Below, piece by piece: positions 1 through 11,685 of a DNA stretch of 64,000 bases. Within the stretch, counting starts at the first letter, position 1. The number at the start of each line of letters is the position of its first letter. This stretch comes from Ceratotherium simum simum (lineage: Eukaryota; Chordata; Mammalia; Perissodactyla; Rhinocerotidae): the NCBI RefSeq assembly GCF_000283155.1, contig NW_004454166.1:18465387-18529386 (forward strand), in the 5' to 3' direction. The notes beneath the pieces are model-generated. The model had not been told where the DNA came from, ran no database searches, and saw only the letters and a list, made by a program, of their open reading frames with translations. The translations under genes and the position numbers were made by a program.

Positions 1-621
1 TAGAATTACAAAGGAGGGACCAATTGAAAACATCTGCTCTGCCTTCGGACACTGGGCAGGCGCCTCTATCATGTGCCTTTCTGCTGCTGGAAAATTAGGT
101 ACAACCAGAGGCAGAATTGTTTTTACCTCTGACTGGGACTCTCTTCTTGGTGGTGAATGAATGAAATGCACTGGATGGAGCTCTCTTTTCTCGCCCACTG
201 AAGGGATGTTCCTGTCACTCACTCTCATTAGGAACACCTATCCCACACAAGACAAGAGTGGCAGAAATCTTGATTAATTGAACACTCTAAAGCCTCTGTT
301 TGTTTTCCTAAAGCTTGGGCTGTCTTTGAGGCAGCATAATAATGGATTTTGTCTATGTTGCCATGTGGGGTATAAAAAAAGAATAAAAGAACTGCTCCTA
401 TCATGAGTTCTCAAAGTGAATGAAGGCTGTAGTTGCCGAATCAACTGTCTGCTTCACTGCATTAGATTTAGGCTTGATAGCTGTACTGAGTTACTGAGAG
501 TCAAGCTACAGCCACAGACCATCAGAGCTGGAAAGAGTCTGGAGACTTCTAGTTCAGATACATTCATTCATAAATGGGCAAACCGTGGCCCAGAGGAATA
601 GATTGGTATAATATTACTAAT
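1..621. other. Anonymous sequence, no gene seen
   Basis: No exon or promoter recognised. 520-600 (GAGCTGGAAAGAGTCTGGAG... CAAACCGTGGCCCAGAGG) resembles an old dispersed repeat with a reverse-MIR-like end. Confidence 0.4.
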
Positions 622-793
622 ACTACCCATCATTTACTCAACACTTACTGTGTTAGGTACCCTGGAAAGCACTTCACAAAGACAAACTAAATTCTCATGA
701 AATCCCTTAGAGTTTGGTACTATTTTTAGTTCTTTATTTTATTTTATTTTTTTCAGATGAGGAAACAGGCTTTGAGGCCCAGGCTATACAGTT
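622..793 (-). mobile_element. MIR SINE, first half (split by ERE)
   Basis: ATTTACTCAACACTTACTGTGTTAGG, then CAGATGAGGAAACAGGC (754-770), are the reverse MIR blocks. Resumes at 1068. Confidence 0.8.
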
Positions 794-808
794 AAAAAGT
801 GAAGACTC

Positions 809-1052
809 GGGGGGCTGGCCCCATGGCCTAGTGGTTAAGTTCAGCGTACTCCGCTCCGGCGGCCTGGGTTCCATTCCAGGGTGTGGACCTACACCACTTG
901 TCAGCAGCCATGCTGTGGAGGCAACCCACATACAAAATAACGGAAGACTGGCACAGATGTTAGCTCAGGGCGAATCTTCCTCAAGCAAAAAGAGGAAGAT
1001 TGGAACAGATGTTAGCTCAGGGTGAATCTTCCTCAGCAAAAAAAAAAAAAAA
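809..1052 (+). mobile_element. ERE SINE splitting a MIR
   Basis: Begins GGGGGCTGGCCCCATGGCCTAG and carries two copies of the GATGTTAGCTCAGGG tail block (about 957-971 and 1009-1022) before a poly-A run. Target duplication: AAAAAGTGAAGACTC at 794-808 and AAAAAGTGATGACTC at 1053-1067, one mismatch in 15. It lies inside a reversed MIR whose two halves resume on either side. Confidence 0.95.
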
Positions 1053-1067
1053 AAAAAGTGATGACTC

Positions 1068-1132
1068 AGGAGCCAAACTCAGTTCCAACTGATGCTGAAA
1101 TCTGTGTTTCTAACTACTATACTGAAGACAAA
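1068..1132 (-). mobile_element. MIR SINE, second half
   Basis: AGGAGCCAAACTCAGTTCCAACT continues the reversed MIR (consensus agagccgggattcgaaccc) interrupted by the ERE. Confidence 0.65.
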
Positions 1133-1149
1133 CATGAATAACTGTTCTA

Positions 1150-1320
1150 CAACTGACTGGCCCTAACTTTGGGAAAAATATCTCACCTCTCTCAGGATCA
1201 ATTTTCTCACCTCTAAAGTATAGATAATAACAATTGTCTCATAAGGCAGTTGTTGGAATTAGTAACATTGCAACGCTAGTTTTAGTATATGACAGGTTCT
1301 CAGAAAATGGGTAGCAATTC
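1150..1320 (+). mobile_element. MIR-like SINE, weak
   Basis: CTCTCAGGATCAATTTTCTCACCTCTAAAGTA, GATAATAACAATTGTCTCATAAGGCAGTTGTTGGAATTAG match MIR middle blocks. Confidence 0.55.
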
Positions 1321-1754
1321 TCCTTTCTGGAGATATGCAAATGGACAGGCACGGGGTAGATATTTTAGAGAACATCACTACCCTCTGTGTATGGAGGAGA
1401 TGGGGTGGATAAGGTGGCATTTCTAATGCCTGCTGATCGGAGCTTCCATGATGCTGCAAGTCATTCGCTCAGGATAAAAGAACATGTCCTGCCTGCTTCC
1501 TAGCTCAAGACTCTTACTCCAACCTCAGAGTTGTCAAAAAGAGAGAAGGCATAAATTGTTGCCCAAACTTTTCTAATAGGAACATGAAATCTCAAATCTA
1601 AAAGCTTTACATTTTCAACTGAAGTTTCAGTCCCTTCAATATACACTTATAAAAACAAAAAGCAAACTTTGGCCTTGAAGAATGAATGCACTATTTGAAT
1701 TTTTCCTTGGGAGAGGAGAAGCACAGATGAGGTAGAAAGTGAGCTGGGATGGAG

Positions 1755-1905
1755 GTTAGATGTTGTGGATTCTCATGTGGGCCCTGATACTCTCTACTTG
1801 TATGAATCCACTCTAGACCCCTACCCGGACTTAGTTTTCTCATCTTTTAAGTGAGAAAATTAACCTAGAACTAGGTGAACTCTTAGAACCTTTCTAATCT
1901 GGTGA
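1755..1905 (+). mobile_element. MIR-like SINE, weak
   Basis: CGGACTTAGTTTTCTCATCTTTTAAGTGAGAAAAT (1827-1861) resembles the MIR cctcagtttcctcatctgtaaaatgggg block. Confidence 0.45.
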
Positions 1906-1971
1906 GATTGGCTCTCCCATCTACCTCTCTTCCAGAACATTTCCTTAGATTTTCTGCATTCTCTATGGTAC

Positions 1972-2503
1972 TGTATTGGTAAACTTTACGTGTCAACTTT
2001 ACTGAGCCATCGGGTACCCAGATATTTGCTCAAACATTATTCTGGATATTTCTCTGAGAATGTTTTTGGATGAGATTAACATTCCAATAGATAGACTGAA
2101 TAAAGCAGATTGCCCTCCAAAATATGGGTGGGCTTCATCCAATCAGTTGAAAGTCTGAATAGAACAAAAAGACCGACCTTCCCCTGAGCAAGAGAGAATT
2201 CTTCCTGCCTGACAGCATTCAGACTTGAACTGAAACATTGGCTCTTCCTGGTTTTCAAGCCTGCTGGCTAGCGGAACTTACACCATCAGCCCTTCTGGTT
2301 CTCAGGTCTTCAGACTCAGACTGAACTAGAACTAAACCATTGGCTCTCTTGGGTCTCCAGCTTGCTGACTCACCCTACAGATCTTGGGACTTCTCAGCCT
2401 CCATAATCGTGTAAACCAATTTCTTATAATAAATCTCTTCATATATGTAAAGATCTTATATATACATCCTATTGGTTCTGTTTCTCTAGAGAACCCTAAT
2501 ACA
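1972..2503 (+). mobile_element. MLT2-like solo LTR (ERVL group)
   Basis: Starts TG and ends CA. Landmarks: TGTCAACTTTACTGAGCCAT, CAGATATTTGCTCAAACATT, GATTGCCCTCCAAAATATGG, CATCCAATCAGTTGAAAGTC, GGGACTTCTCAGCCTCCATA and ATCCTATTGGTTCTGTTTCT. The name MLT2 is from memory of the consensus; the LTR nature is surer than the subfamily. No internal region. Confidence 0.7.
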
Positions 2504-4672
2504 AATACCATCCAGACTCTATGCTGTTAATCTTCCTAGCATTTCTCCCACACACACAAAAAGCTTACCTGTCCTGAAATACTCTAAAACATAATAAACA
2601 AATCCCACTTAAGATGATAGTAATGAATGATAATGAAGTTATAATAAATAACATTATCAACATACAATTAAACATTTATAAGGCATTCTTTAAACTAAGT
2701 TGTTCCTTGATCTTCCCAGTAGCCATATATAAGAGATTTTATGAATCTTACTTTTCAGATGCAAAAAAAATGAGGTTGAGAGAAGTCCTTGGGCATGTAG
2801 GAGGGACAGAATTAAAACTGCAGTCATCTTCAATAAACAGGGACATGCTTTTCCACCTCACCACAACAGATTCCCAACTGATACTCGCATTTCACTGAGG
2901 ACTTCAAAACCTCTCTTCAAAGAAAGGAGTAATCTAGGTGAGACAGAATGAGTACCCTGTCAGAAGAGAAAGATGCCTATGGTCTATGGTTGCTTTTCAG
3001 TGAAGGTCTAGCCTTGGTACAGGATCTATTCTTAGGTGCCGATAATTGCACCCCTGACCGCAGTGTTCCGTGAGATCAGAGTGGTAGGGAGACAGTTGAA
3101 AATACAGCAGAATGGAATGCTTGCCTATCTTGGGCTCTGATGTCATTATTCCTTTTAAGGTTAAAATTATCTTTCCTTTTTTACGAAAAAATACCTTGAT
3201 AAGCCCCATTGGAATGGCCCAGTGGAGGGAAAAATCCAAAGGTAATGGTTTTAATGCAACAATAGATGATCCCTCAATAAACCAAATTAAATCAGGATAA
3301 ATTTTTGTTTCATTCTGAAAATAAGAGCAGGGGTGGGCTTAAGGGGCTGGAGTTAGAGACAGGAGGCAGACAAATCAAAATAGGTTGAGACTATGAGGTA
3401 AAGTGTTAGTTAAAACATTTTGGTGGTGGAACAACTGAAAATATTTTCAGCAAACTGCAAACTAGTAATAACTTTGGAAATCATTGGCCGTACTGCCTTT
3501 TAAATATATTTTTGTCTTTCCTCCAGATAGTTAAGTACCAAACTTGGGAGGGACTTGTGTAATGGGATTTTGGGGTAAATAAAAAGAATTGAGTTAACCG
3601 GATGTGGTACAAAGAAGCACCTATTGATACTGAAGCCAGGAGACAGAGATGATATTGAGAACAAGATCTTGCTAGGAACTCATAGAAATCTTGGAATCAT
3701 CTTTGGATGTGAGTATAAATGCAGGAGCTGAAATAAATATGATCAAAATTTCAAGATTCAGAGATGCATTGCCTGATATCTTTCTACAATTCTACACAAG
3801 TTGGTGGTTAGAAAGACCCCCAACTGAATTCACTTCTTCTATTCTCACCCTGTAATATCTATAGGAAAAGTAGAAAACTCTAGTCTGTCACCTAGATGGT
3901 AGGAGCCGTGTAACAATATCTACATGTCTTGGATTGAAATGGGATTGAGCTCCTCCCAGTGTGCCTCGCACTGTGTCATTTAATCCTTGAGAGCATCTAG
4001 TGATGGAAGTGATTTAAGATGACAGCAAAGCTTATTGTTCTAGTCCCCCAAATCTTTCCCACGTCCATTCTGACCACTATAAAAGTATGTCTGGCATATT
4101 GCATTCCACTGTGGTTGAAAGATGCATCCGGGGTCTGTAGTATGTTCCCCTTCCTCATGTTTCCATTACTCAGGGAACATTTTCAAAAGATGAGATCTCC
4201 TCGATTTTCAAATAGTTTCCAGCGGGATGTGGCAGAGTGCCACCTCATTTGATTCACTTAAAATTAGACCAGAGTGAGGAATCCCAGTGTCCCGCTGGGA
4301 GCAGCTCTGTACCAGTGGGAGTAGAGGAGGAGAGGCATACCCTTTTGCTGCTGGAATACAGGAAGGACTCTCCATGATTGCCTCGCGTGTCTCCCCAATT
4401 CTGATGATTGTCATTTCAAGCACTGACGCTTTCAATGAGAATACAATGTATTATTTCTGAATTTCCTCTTCCGTCTCCCACCTCTCACCTAGCATTTACC
4501 ATTCTGGATTCACTGATATTAATTCTAGCAGAACTGGAGGGCACTTATTGGAAAAAAATGTCATTGCAAATTCATGCCTTATTCCCCAGTCTCTAAGAAG
4601 TCAACTATAAGTTATAGTTGTTAAAGACTTAAAATGTACCCACATTGCGTATGGGACGTAATTCTGGGTATA
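2504..4672. other. Mostly anonymous sequence
   Basis: Apart from the MIR-like 2640-2835, nothing is recognisable. 3945-4010 has a faint reverse-MIR 3' look. Short frames at 4019-4252 and 4208-4435 overlap on opposite strands and match nothing known. Confidence 0.4.
2640..2835 (-). mobile_element. MIR-like SINE
   Basis: CTTTTCAGATGCAAAAAAAATGAGGTTGAGAGAAGTCCTTGGGCATG is a diverged reverse-MIR core. Confidence 0.5.
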
Positions 4673-5064
4673 TGAGTCAGCTTGGGCTGCTATAACAAAA
4701 TATCATAGACTGGGTGAGTTAAATAACCTAAATTTATTTTCTCACATTTCTGGTTTGCTGGAAGCCCAAGATCAGGGTGCCAGCAAGGTTGGGTTCTGGG
4801 CAGAGCTCTCTTCCTGGCTTGTAGATAGCAGCCTTCTCACAGTGTCCTCACATGGCAGGGAGAGCGATGCGGAGAGAGAGAGAAGGCTGTCTTCCTCTTC
4901 TTATAAGGTCACAGTCTCTCAGATTAGAGTCCCACACCTATGACCTTATTTAACCTTAATTGCCTCCTAAAAGACCCTATCTCCAGATACAGTCACATTG
5001 GGGGTTAGGGTTTCAACCCATAAATTATGGCAGGGTGGAAGGGGACAAAATTTAGTTCATAGCA
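4673..5064 (-). mobile_element. MLT1-type solo LTR, reverse orientation
   Basis: Plus-strand text is the reverse of an MLT1 LTR: GGGCTGCTATAACAAAATAT (4685-4704), CTGGGTGAGTTAAATAACCT, TTTATTTTCTCACATTTCTG, TCACAGTGTCCTCACATGGC (4837-4856), AGATACAGTCACATTGGGGG (4985-5004) and GGTTAGGGTTTCAACCCATA. No viral genes are attached. Confidence 0.88.
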
Positions 5065-5274
5065 CTGAGATTTCCTAAGTCTTCTTTATTTATTTCACAA
5101 TCCTCAGAGATAGGTCCCAAAAGAGAAATCAAATTTGGCTTAGATTTCCCAAGGATTTTCTTATCTATATACCAGGAGAGAATTTGGACTAATTTGTCTG
5201 AAAAGGGGAAATTCAGTGATCTGATTTGTTCTTTTCATGTGCCCATTTATGGATTGGAAAGAATTCAATCTTTG

Positions 5275-5400
5275 GAGAGAGCAGATTGAGTTCTAATCTT
5301 GGTAATATTACTGATTTGCTTTATGACCTCAGCTTTTTCCATCTGTGAAATGAAGCCTTCTCTCTAGATTCCTTCCCACTCTGGTATTCTGGGGATCTGA
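5275..5400 (+). mobile_element. MIR SINE fragment
   Basis: GAGTTCTAATCTTGGTAATATTACTGATTTGCTTTATGACCTCAG then TTTTTCCATCTGTGAAATGA fit the MIR core. Confidence 0.55.
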
Positions 5401-5749
5401 GACATATGGATTGGCAATTGTGTTCCTTTTATCATAGAAATTTGCTATCAAAATCCAAAGGATGCCCAATCTCATCGGGTCAACATTTTAGTTGGCCTTG
5501 TCGCCAGAATAATGGAATAGAGATGACTTAAGCAGAACACTGCAATCAGACTTTCTGGGGAGCAGTAGAAGACAGACACTGAGCCACAATCCAGAAGTTA
5601 AATTGGGGGCAGTCAAGTGAAAAGATTCATGCATCAAAACGGGCAGTTCTTGGAGTGCTCTTCCTGCCTGCTGGTTCCCACCTTTTGGGGTGGCTGGGAT
5701 AGAGGAGACATCACAGAGATTTATAGAGTCTGGTAGTTTGGTAAAGGAT

Positions 5750-6010
5750 AGAATAATGATAGGTGCTTTCTTAACTAATAGGTATTTTCTAAGTGCAAGA
5801 CATTTATAAGCACTTTACATTTATTATTATATTCAGTTTAATACTAACCACAAACCTTGGAATAAGTACCATTTTTATTCTTAAATTCCAGAAGAGGGAA
5901 ATGGCACTTAGAGAGGTTAAAACAAGTTGTCCAAAATCACATGGCTGGAGAGGAGCAGAGGGCAGATTCCAAACAAGTCAGTTGACCTTAGAACTCCTAA
6001 TGAATACTCC
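5750..6010 (-). mobile_element. MIR SINE
   Basis: TAAGCACTTTACATTTATTA, GAGGTTAAAACAAGTTGTCC and AAAATCACATGGCTGG are in reverse-MIR order, nearly full length. Confidence 0.8.
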
Positions 6011-6459
6011 ATTCTGCCTTGGCAGGAAAACTGAGGCTCAATAATGTGATCTATGTCTTCTTCACCAGAGAGTGTTCCAAGACGGCAGGGATTAATGCAA
6101 CCTTTTGCCTCCAGCATTTATACAGTGTAAAAAATACTTGGGTGTAGAAAATGCAGGATGATAGCAAACTTCACACGAGTATCCTCAAACCCAAACAGAA
6201 TCAGAGCATCTTCAAGGAGGAAACAAAGTCTAAAAAGAGACCTAAAGACTAAGAATGAGTTAGACAAGTGAGAATGGGAGAAATACAGAGGGAGAAGAGG
6301 GACAGGGTGAAATATTCCAGGCCCCAAGATGAGTGTCTATACCAGAAGGAGTAACTCTTAGTTACTCTAAGATCCCAAAGGACCATATTTACTGAAAAGT
6401 ACATTCTGAATACTAGAAAAATTATCTTTGCCATAGCATGCCCATCACATTCTAATTGC

Positions 6460-6600
6460 ACGTTTATTCGTCTGTCTTTACTGACAATGAATTCCTTGAG
6501 AACACGGCCCTTTCTTTATTGATCTTTGTATTCCCATCACCAAGCATAGAGGTTCGATGCTTGTTGAATGCTCAATGCCTGTTGAATCAGTAAATGCATT
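6460..6600 (+). mobile_element. L2 LINE 3' terminus
   Basis: ATTCCTTGAGAACACGGCCC (6490-6509), ATCTTTGTATTCCCATCACC and two TGTTGAAT units near the end fit L2 3' sequence. Confidence 0.6.
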
Positions 6601-6794
6601 GAGGATTCCTGACCTCCCCTGTGACTGGCTATTTGTCTTGGATTAGCCATTTAATCTTGTCCAATCAATGTTTCCTTGTCACTCCATTTGCACCAGGTAG
6701 CTCTGCTAGGCATCAGAGGGGTGAATAAGACACAATGCATTGCTTTCCAGGAGCCTCAACATCTGGTGGGGATGGTAGACAAATATGCACATAA

Positions 6795-6905
6795 CTGAAC
6801 CTTGGTGTCTCTATATATAAATTGGAGATGAGAAAACCTCTTCCAGCTACCTCACAGGATAATGGGAGTGCCCAGTAAAATAATGCATTCATAAATGCTT
6901 TATAA
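6795..6905 (+). mobile_element. MIR-like SINE, weak
   Basis: GTGTCTCTATATATAAATTGGAGATGAG, CTACCTCACAGGATAATGGGAG and CATTCATAAATGCTTTA resemble MIR middle to 3' blocks. Confidence 0.4.
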
Positions 6906-6987
6906 CTTATAAAATATCATTTGTATGCAAGTTAATAGGTATAATTTTGTAGAAGTTGGGCTCCATATTCCAACTTTTCTGGAGTCT

Positions 6988-7274
6988 TTTTTTTTTGTGA
7001 GGAAGATCAGCCCTGAGCTAACATCCATGCTAATCCTCCTCCTTTTGCTGAGGAAGACCGGCTCTGTGCTAACATCTATTGCCAATCCTCCCCTTTTTTT
7101 TTTTTCCCCAAAGCCCCAGTAGACAGTTGTATGTCATAGCTGTACATCCTTCTAGTTGCTGTATGTGGGATGTGGCCCCAGCATGACCGAAGAAGTGGTG
7201 CGTCGGTGCACGCCCAGGATCTGAACTCGGGCCGCCAGTAGTGGAGTGCGCACACTAAGCCACGGGGCCGGCCC
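6988..7274 (-). mobile_element. ERE SINE, reverse orientation
   Basis: Read on the minus strand it starts GGGCCGGCCCCGTGGCTTAG and ends in an A-rich tail (T-run at 6988-6996 on the plus strand). Target duplication TCTGGAGTCT (6978-6987) and TCTGGAATCT (7275-7284). It is the longer ERE form, with a second T-rich stretch inside at about 7094-7105. Confidence 0.93.
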
Positions 7275-7284
7275 TCTGGAATCT

Positions 7285-7749
7285 TGATCATTGAAGAACA
7301 TATAGAAACCTTGCTATATAACCTGTCAGAATGGGTTTAGGCTGAAATTTGAGTAACTTTATTTTTTAACATTGCCTTTCATTTTTACGGACCTATGTTT
7401 ATACGGCTTCAATAATTGTCTACTCTCATTCTCTAGTTCTATATCTTCAGGTTATTCGGTACTTGGAAAAAATAAAAATAGGCGCTTTGTCTCCTGTAAT
7501 ATCTCTAGTATACAATCCTTCACATAACAAAGAAGGTGGCGTAAATTACTACACATATATCTGCATATTAGTTCAAAAGAAAATACAGGAAAGTAACCAG
7601 AAACTAATGAGATTGACTGCCTAGAAGGTGAGTAGGAAAGAATGGGAGAATGGTAATGGGCTGGAAGAATGAAGGACAAGTGACATTTCTGAGTGTTCTT
7701 CCCTGTAAAGTTCTGACTTTTAGAACCATAATAGTGTATCATATACCAA
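7285..7749. other. Anonymous AT-rich sequence
   Basis: No repeat or gene recognised between the reversed ERE and the TACA repeat. The 123-codon minus frame at 7452-7823 is largely simple-repeat translation. Confidence 0.4.
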
Positions 7750-7830
7750 ATACATACATACGTACATACACACCTGCACACATACATAAATACATACACA
7801 TATATACATACATATATACGCACATACAGA
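7750..7830. repeat. Degenerate (TACA)n / (CATA)n simple repeat
   Basis: ATACATACATACGTACATAC and CATATATACATACATATATA mixed units; low-complexity reading frames on both strands arise from it. Confidence 0.9.
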
Positions 7831-8221
7831 ACAACAACTAGAATTTGGGAGGGAGATAAATTTCAAGTGGCATACAAATAATAACAAATGAACTAACTGC
7901 ATTAAAAATAAATAACATCACATCAAAGGCGGTGAAGAAGATAAGGAATAACCTAAATAATTTTGGAAAACAGTTTTTTGACTATGAATTGTAATGCTAA
8001 TGACAAAAAGAACTGTACACAATACTATATTCTAGTTAGTAAAGCTGTTTTCCACAGAGCTAGTGATTTTGAAATTATACATATTCTAGTATTGAGCAAA
8101 TAAATAAGTAAATTGTGAATAAAGAGAGCGAAGTTTCTCATTGTTGAAGAAAGGAGTTATAACTAAAGGGAGAAGGAACTGTGTAGTGTTGTATTTGAAT
8201 CTGAGCTATTAGAATGAACTC

Positions 8222-8332
8222 ATGTATATATATATACATATATATACACACACATACATGAGTATACGTACCCATTTATATATATTATATATACTCATAC
8301 ACGTACATATGTATATATACAGATAAATAGAG
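8222..8332. repeat. AT-rich (TA)n/(TACA)n simple repeat with inverted arms
   Basis: Alternating TA and CA steps; GAGTATA (8260-8266) is complementary to TATACTC (8289-8295), giving a possible hairpin. Confidence 0.85.
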
Positions 8333-8439
8333 AAACCTGTGTGTATGTATGCATACTTACATTATCTAGCTCTCTCTACTAGGAAGGCCTAGAAGCAATG
8401 ATACCAAAGTCACAATGAGCACGCCTAGAGCCCAAAAAC

Positions 8440-9512
8440 AGTGTCTAAATACCATTCTTCAATAAAATGAAAACAGACTCCTTGGGAAAATGGCTGATTC
8501 CAGATTTAGGATAGGGAAAATATGAGATGAGCCTGGGACAATTTGCGTGTCAGAAAAATAAGAGATAGCTCCAAAAATGATGGGGACATATAAAAGGGAG
8601 CCAACTTGAAGGAGCTTCCAATGGCTAATTTCATGACAAAATAAATAATGATATTGATGGATTGTAAGCCACAAAATAAAGAAATATTCATTTTTCTATA
8701 TTGATATAAATAAGTAATTATAATAAATAACTGGAAGGAAAGCTCTTTCCTTAGTAAAATTCCAGTTAATAAATGAAGAAGCATAGATGGAATCCACTTG
8801 GAGAACAGCACAGCAATAAATTGTTGAAGGCAAGATTCATCAATAGAAACTAAAATTACTCGGCAAAGGTATGATAAGAAACAGGATGTTTGTGTAGTCT
8901 CAAAACATTTCCCCACAAGATGCTTATTAAATACATGGGAGAAAATATAGTAACTTTACATTGGTAAACCAGGCAGAAACCACTTTAATCAATGATCAAA
9001 TTTCACATAGTCAGTAAAGAGACGTGAGGACGTCATTTACCTCCTAATATGATCAAAGAGAAAGACAGCATCATTTTTATGATATTCTTGTCAAAAATGC
9101 ATTATCCAAATTTAAGTATGAGGGAACAGCAGATGCTAGACATTCTAACAAATAACCGACCTATATTCTTCCAAAGTGTCACAGTCATAAATGGAAAAAA
9201 AAAAAAAGACTGAGACCTTGTCCAGATTGGAAGAAAACGAACGAGACGTAACAGCTAAAAGCAATGCGTAATTCCGGATAGGATCCCGCGCCTGAGAAAG
9301 GACATCCGTGGGGCAACTGTAAAACTTCACATAAGGTCTATAGATGAGTTAATAGAATGGCATCCATGTAAATTTCACACTTTCAATAATTACACTCAAG
9401 TTATGTAAGATGTTAACGTCAGAAAAATCTGGCGAAAGGTATACAAGAACATTTTGTACTATTTTCTCAACCCTTTTGTAAGCCTAATTTTTTTTCAAAA
9501 AAAAAAAAAAAA
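8440..9512 (+). mobile_element. L1 LINE 3' UTR, about 1.1 kb (L1MC/L1MD-like)
   Basis: Recognised from old-L1 3' UTR landmarks: a TGATCAAATTTCACATAGTC block (8992-9011), GACAACTAAATG-like text at 9246-9268, ATCCCGCGCCTGAGAAAGGA (9282-9301, consensus TCCTGGACCAGAAAAAGGA), GTTATGTAAGATGTTAACGT (9400-9419) and a final poly-A at 9497-9512. Open frames on either strand in this stretch are chance. Confidence 0.8.
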
Positions 9513-10240
9513 CAAATAGGTACTTCATTCATGCATCCAGGTGCCTGAAGTTAGAAAAAAAGTGGTCATGAGGTCTGTTGCCAGAATTCTGAGGGAGTAT
9601 TTTGTCGTCCCTGTAATTCAATGGGATTATCTGTCTGACTTCCTCCGAGTCCCAGAACCAACACATTCATATTCAGAATCTTTGGGCGATAAAAACAGAA
9701 AAACACCAACACACACTGGGCCAGGCCCTGTGCTGGCCACGTTATTTATGTCCTTGTGTTGCTCATAATTTTGCATCATGTCCTTTCCGTGTCCTCTACC
9801 TTGTACCATAATTTTAATTCTGTTTTATAGAAAGAGGTCTAAACCAGTTCGTTCCTCCCTCTGAACACAGAGAGCAAACAGCTTAATTGAAAATTGCTGT
9901 TTTTCTTCTCCCTGAGATGGTAAAAATCATTTTCCATTTCTTCAGGCAGTTGAGAGTCACTGCCCTCCAGGAAATGAGGAACGTTTCCCTGGACTTTATT
10001 TTTCTACATGCTATAAAATTAATTACAGTTTTGTTTCATTTCAAGGTTGATGTGGGGATAACAGAGGAGGAGAAATGCATTAGGGCAAAGGAGTAAATAA
10101 TATACAAATCTATGAGAGGTTTTGAAAAGTTGCCAAAACCAGTTGAATCATTGATAATGCTCTGAGGCATCCAGATTTTTCCCATGAAACCGTCGTTATG
10201 CCCAAATGAACCGCAAGCTATCTCCCTTTCTTTTTCCCTT
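9513..10240. other. Anonymous sequence after L1 poly-A
   Basis: No recognised feature. 9715-9830 (CCAGGCCCTGTGCTGGCCAC, TTTTATAGAAAGAGGTCT) is faintly reverse-MIR-like. Confidence 0.35.

Positions 10241-10267
<27 letters not shown>
10241..10267. repeat. (CA)n microsatellite
   Basis: About 13 uninterrupted CA units. Confidence 0.98.
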
Positions 10268-10271
<4 letters not shown>

Positions 10272-10309
10272 CTGTTTATTGAGCCCCTCTCACAGATAAG
10301 AGATTTACC

Positions 10310-10985
10310 ATATTCTTATTCATCCATTTAGAGTGTCCTGAAAGTCAGAGCCATTCACCTCTTCCCTCATTCCCAAGACTTGGCCTTAATCTCGCCCACA
10401 CTGACTTCCAGGGATTCATATGCACCTGGTCTTCCTGCCCACATCTGGCTGAACTACTGCCTCCTACAGAGCTTTTCCTGCTCTGATCTTACTGTGGTCT
10501 GCTCAACAAAGCCAGTCAGCTCTGTCCTCAATATCTGCCTGTGAACAATAGTGCACATGTCTTAACCTGTCACGTGAGGCCATCAGAGGTCTGGCTTCTG
10601 ACTTCATTTTCTCTGGACACTACAGCAACTCCGAGTATCTTTTCATTAAATTAATATTTATTCCCTGAACATGCCTGATATTTCTCACTGCCCCACCTTT
10701 ATCCACATAGCCTCTTGCACCTGGAATGAATGTCCTTGGCCCTCATCTCAGCCTGCCAAAATCCTCTCTCTCACTCCCATGTAAATACTACCTCTTTCTG
10801 GAAACCCTCCCCAAATTTTCTAAGTGAGAATTCTCATTCCTCTTTTGTCTTCACATTCTGCTTTCAGTTATTCTCTTAGTAACCTGACGCAGATTACTTT
10901 TGTAGGCAACTCTCTTTACTCTTTGCCTGGAAACCTCTTGAAGGCAGGCAATGTGTATTTTAGCATCTATTCTTCGTAAGAATGT
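10310..10985 (+). mobile_element. L2 LINE fragment
   Basis: Blocks such as GCACCTGGAATGAATGTCCTTG (10718-10739), CTCAGCCTGCCAAAATCCTC, TACTACCTCTTTCTGGAAAC and CTCTTGAAGGCAGGCAATGT (10937-10956) follow L2 3' order. Highly diverged before about 10600. Confidence 0.65.
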
Positions 10986-11685
10986 AGAGGTATAGTTCAG
11001 AAAGATGGTAAGTAAAAGATTTTAGAAAATGTTGGGACATGTAAAGATGATGAATAGTTCAGTAATGTGGAAAATCTACTTCTGTGGAACATTGCATGCC
11101 ACCATGATTCTGGAAAAATGCAGGGCTGCTCTGTGTATATTTTCAGAGCATTAATTGACAATATTCTTTCTGCATCATTCATTCTCAAAATCAACTCAGC
11201 AGGGTAGCTTTGATTCTCCTCTTCCTTCTGATAAGAAAACTGGGAGTTGGACACAGATGAAGTCTAGCCAGGGGCAAGGTGAAGACTTGTCGCTGTGTAG
11301 AGTTTGGTGAAAGCTAGAAGAGGAAGCCGTAGAAAAGGGATGATGGGGAATCCACCAGACTTGGAGATCTGCAGACTTACTTTCCAATCCCAGCTCTCCT
11401 ATCTAGGGGCTCAGTGGTTTTCCAGGCTTTCACTTCCTGTTTATAGATCTACAGATGGAATTTCTAGGACCACCTGCACTTAAAAACGGATTCCTTGAGA
11501 AGCCACATAATTTTGGTGTGCTATGTCTATAGTGGAGGCCCCATTCAGCTAAGCTAGGAGGCCCCAAAGGTCTCTGAACTGTTAGAGATTCAGTCCTCTA
11601 CACTGCTCTTTACCTATCAAGAGGCCACATGTTAGTGGTCAACACATCATCTTTCTTCATGCAAGTTGTGAAGAACGAGCATTTC
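10986..11685. other. Anonymous sequence with faint MIR traces
   Basis: 11160-11250 (reverse-MIR-like GATAAGAAAACTGGGAG) and 11380-11480 (plus-MIR-like) are possible but too diverged to call. Confidence 0.35.

Noticed and set aside
1972..2503. Possible endogenous retrovirus
   Set aside because: Only a solo LTR. No internal viral region follows here or at the MLT1 copies (4673-5064, 56645-57053).
4214..4246. Small palindrome GTGGCAGAGTGCCAC near 4229-4243
   Set aside because: Six-base arms are expected by chance in 64 kb, with no associated feature.
7750..7830. Regularly spaced short repeats that might suggest a CRISPR-like array
   Set aside because: Simple TACA microsatellite without spacers, in a mammalian genome.
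8506..8916. 136-codon minus-strand frame
   Set aside because: Antisense of an L1 3' UTR.
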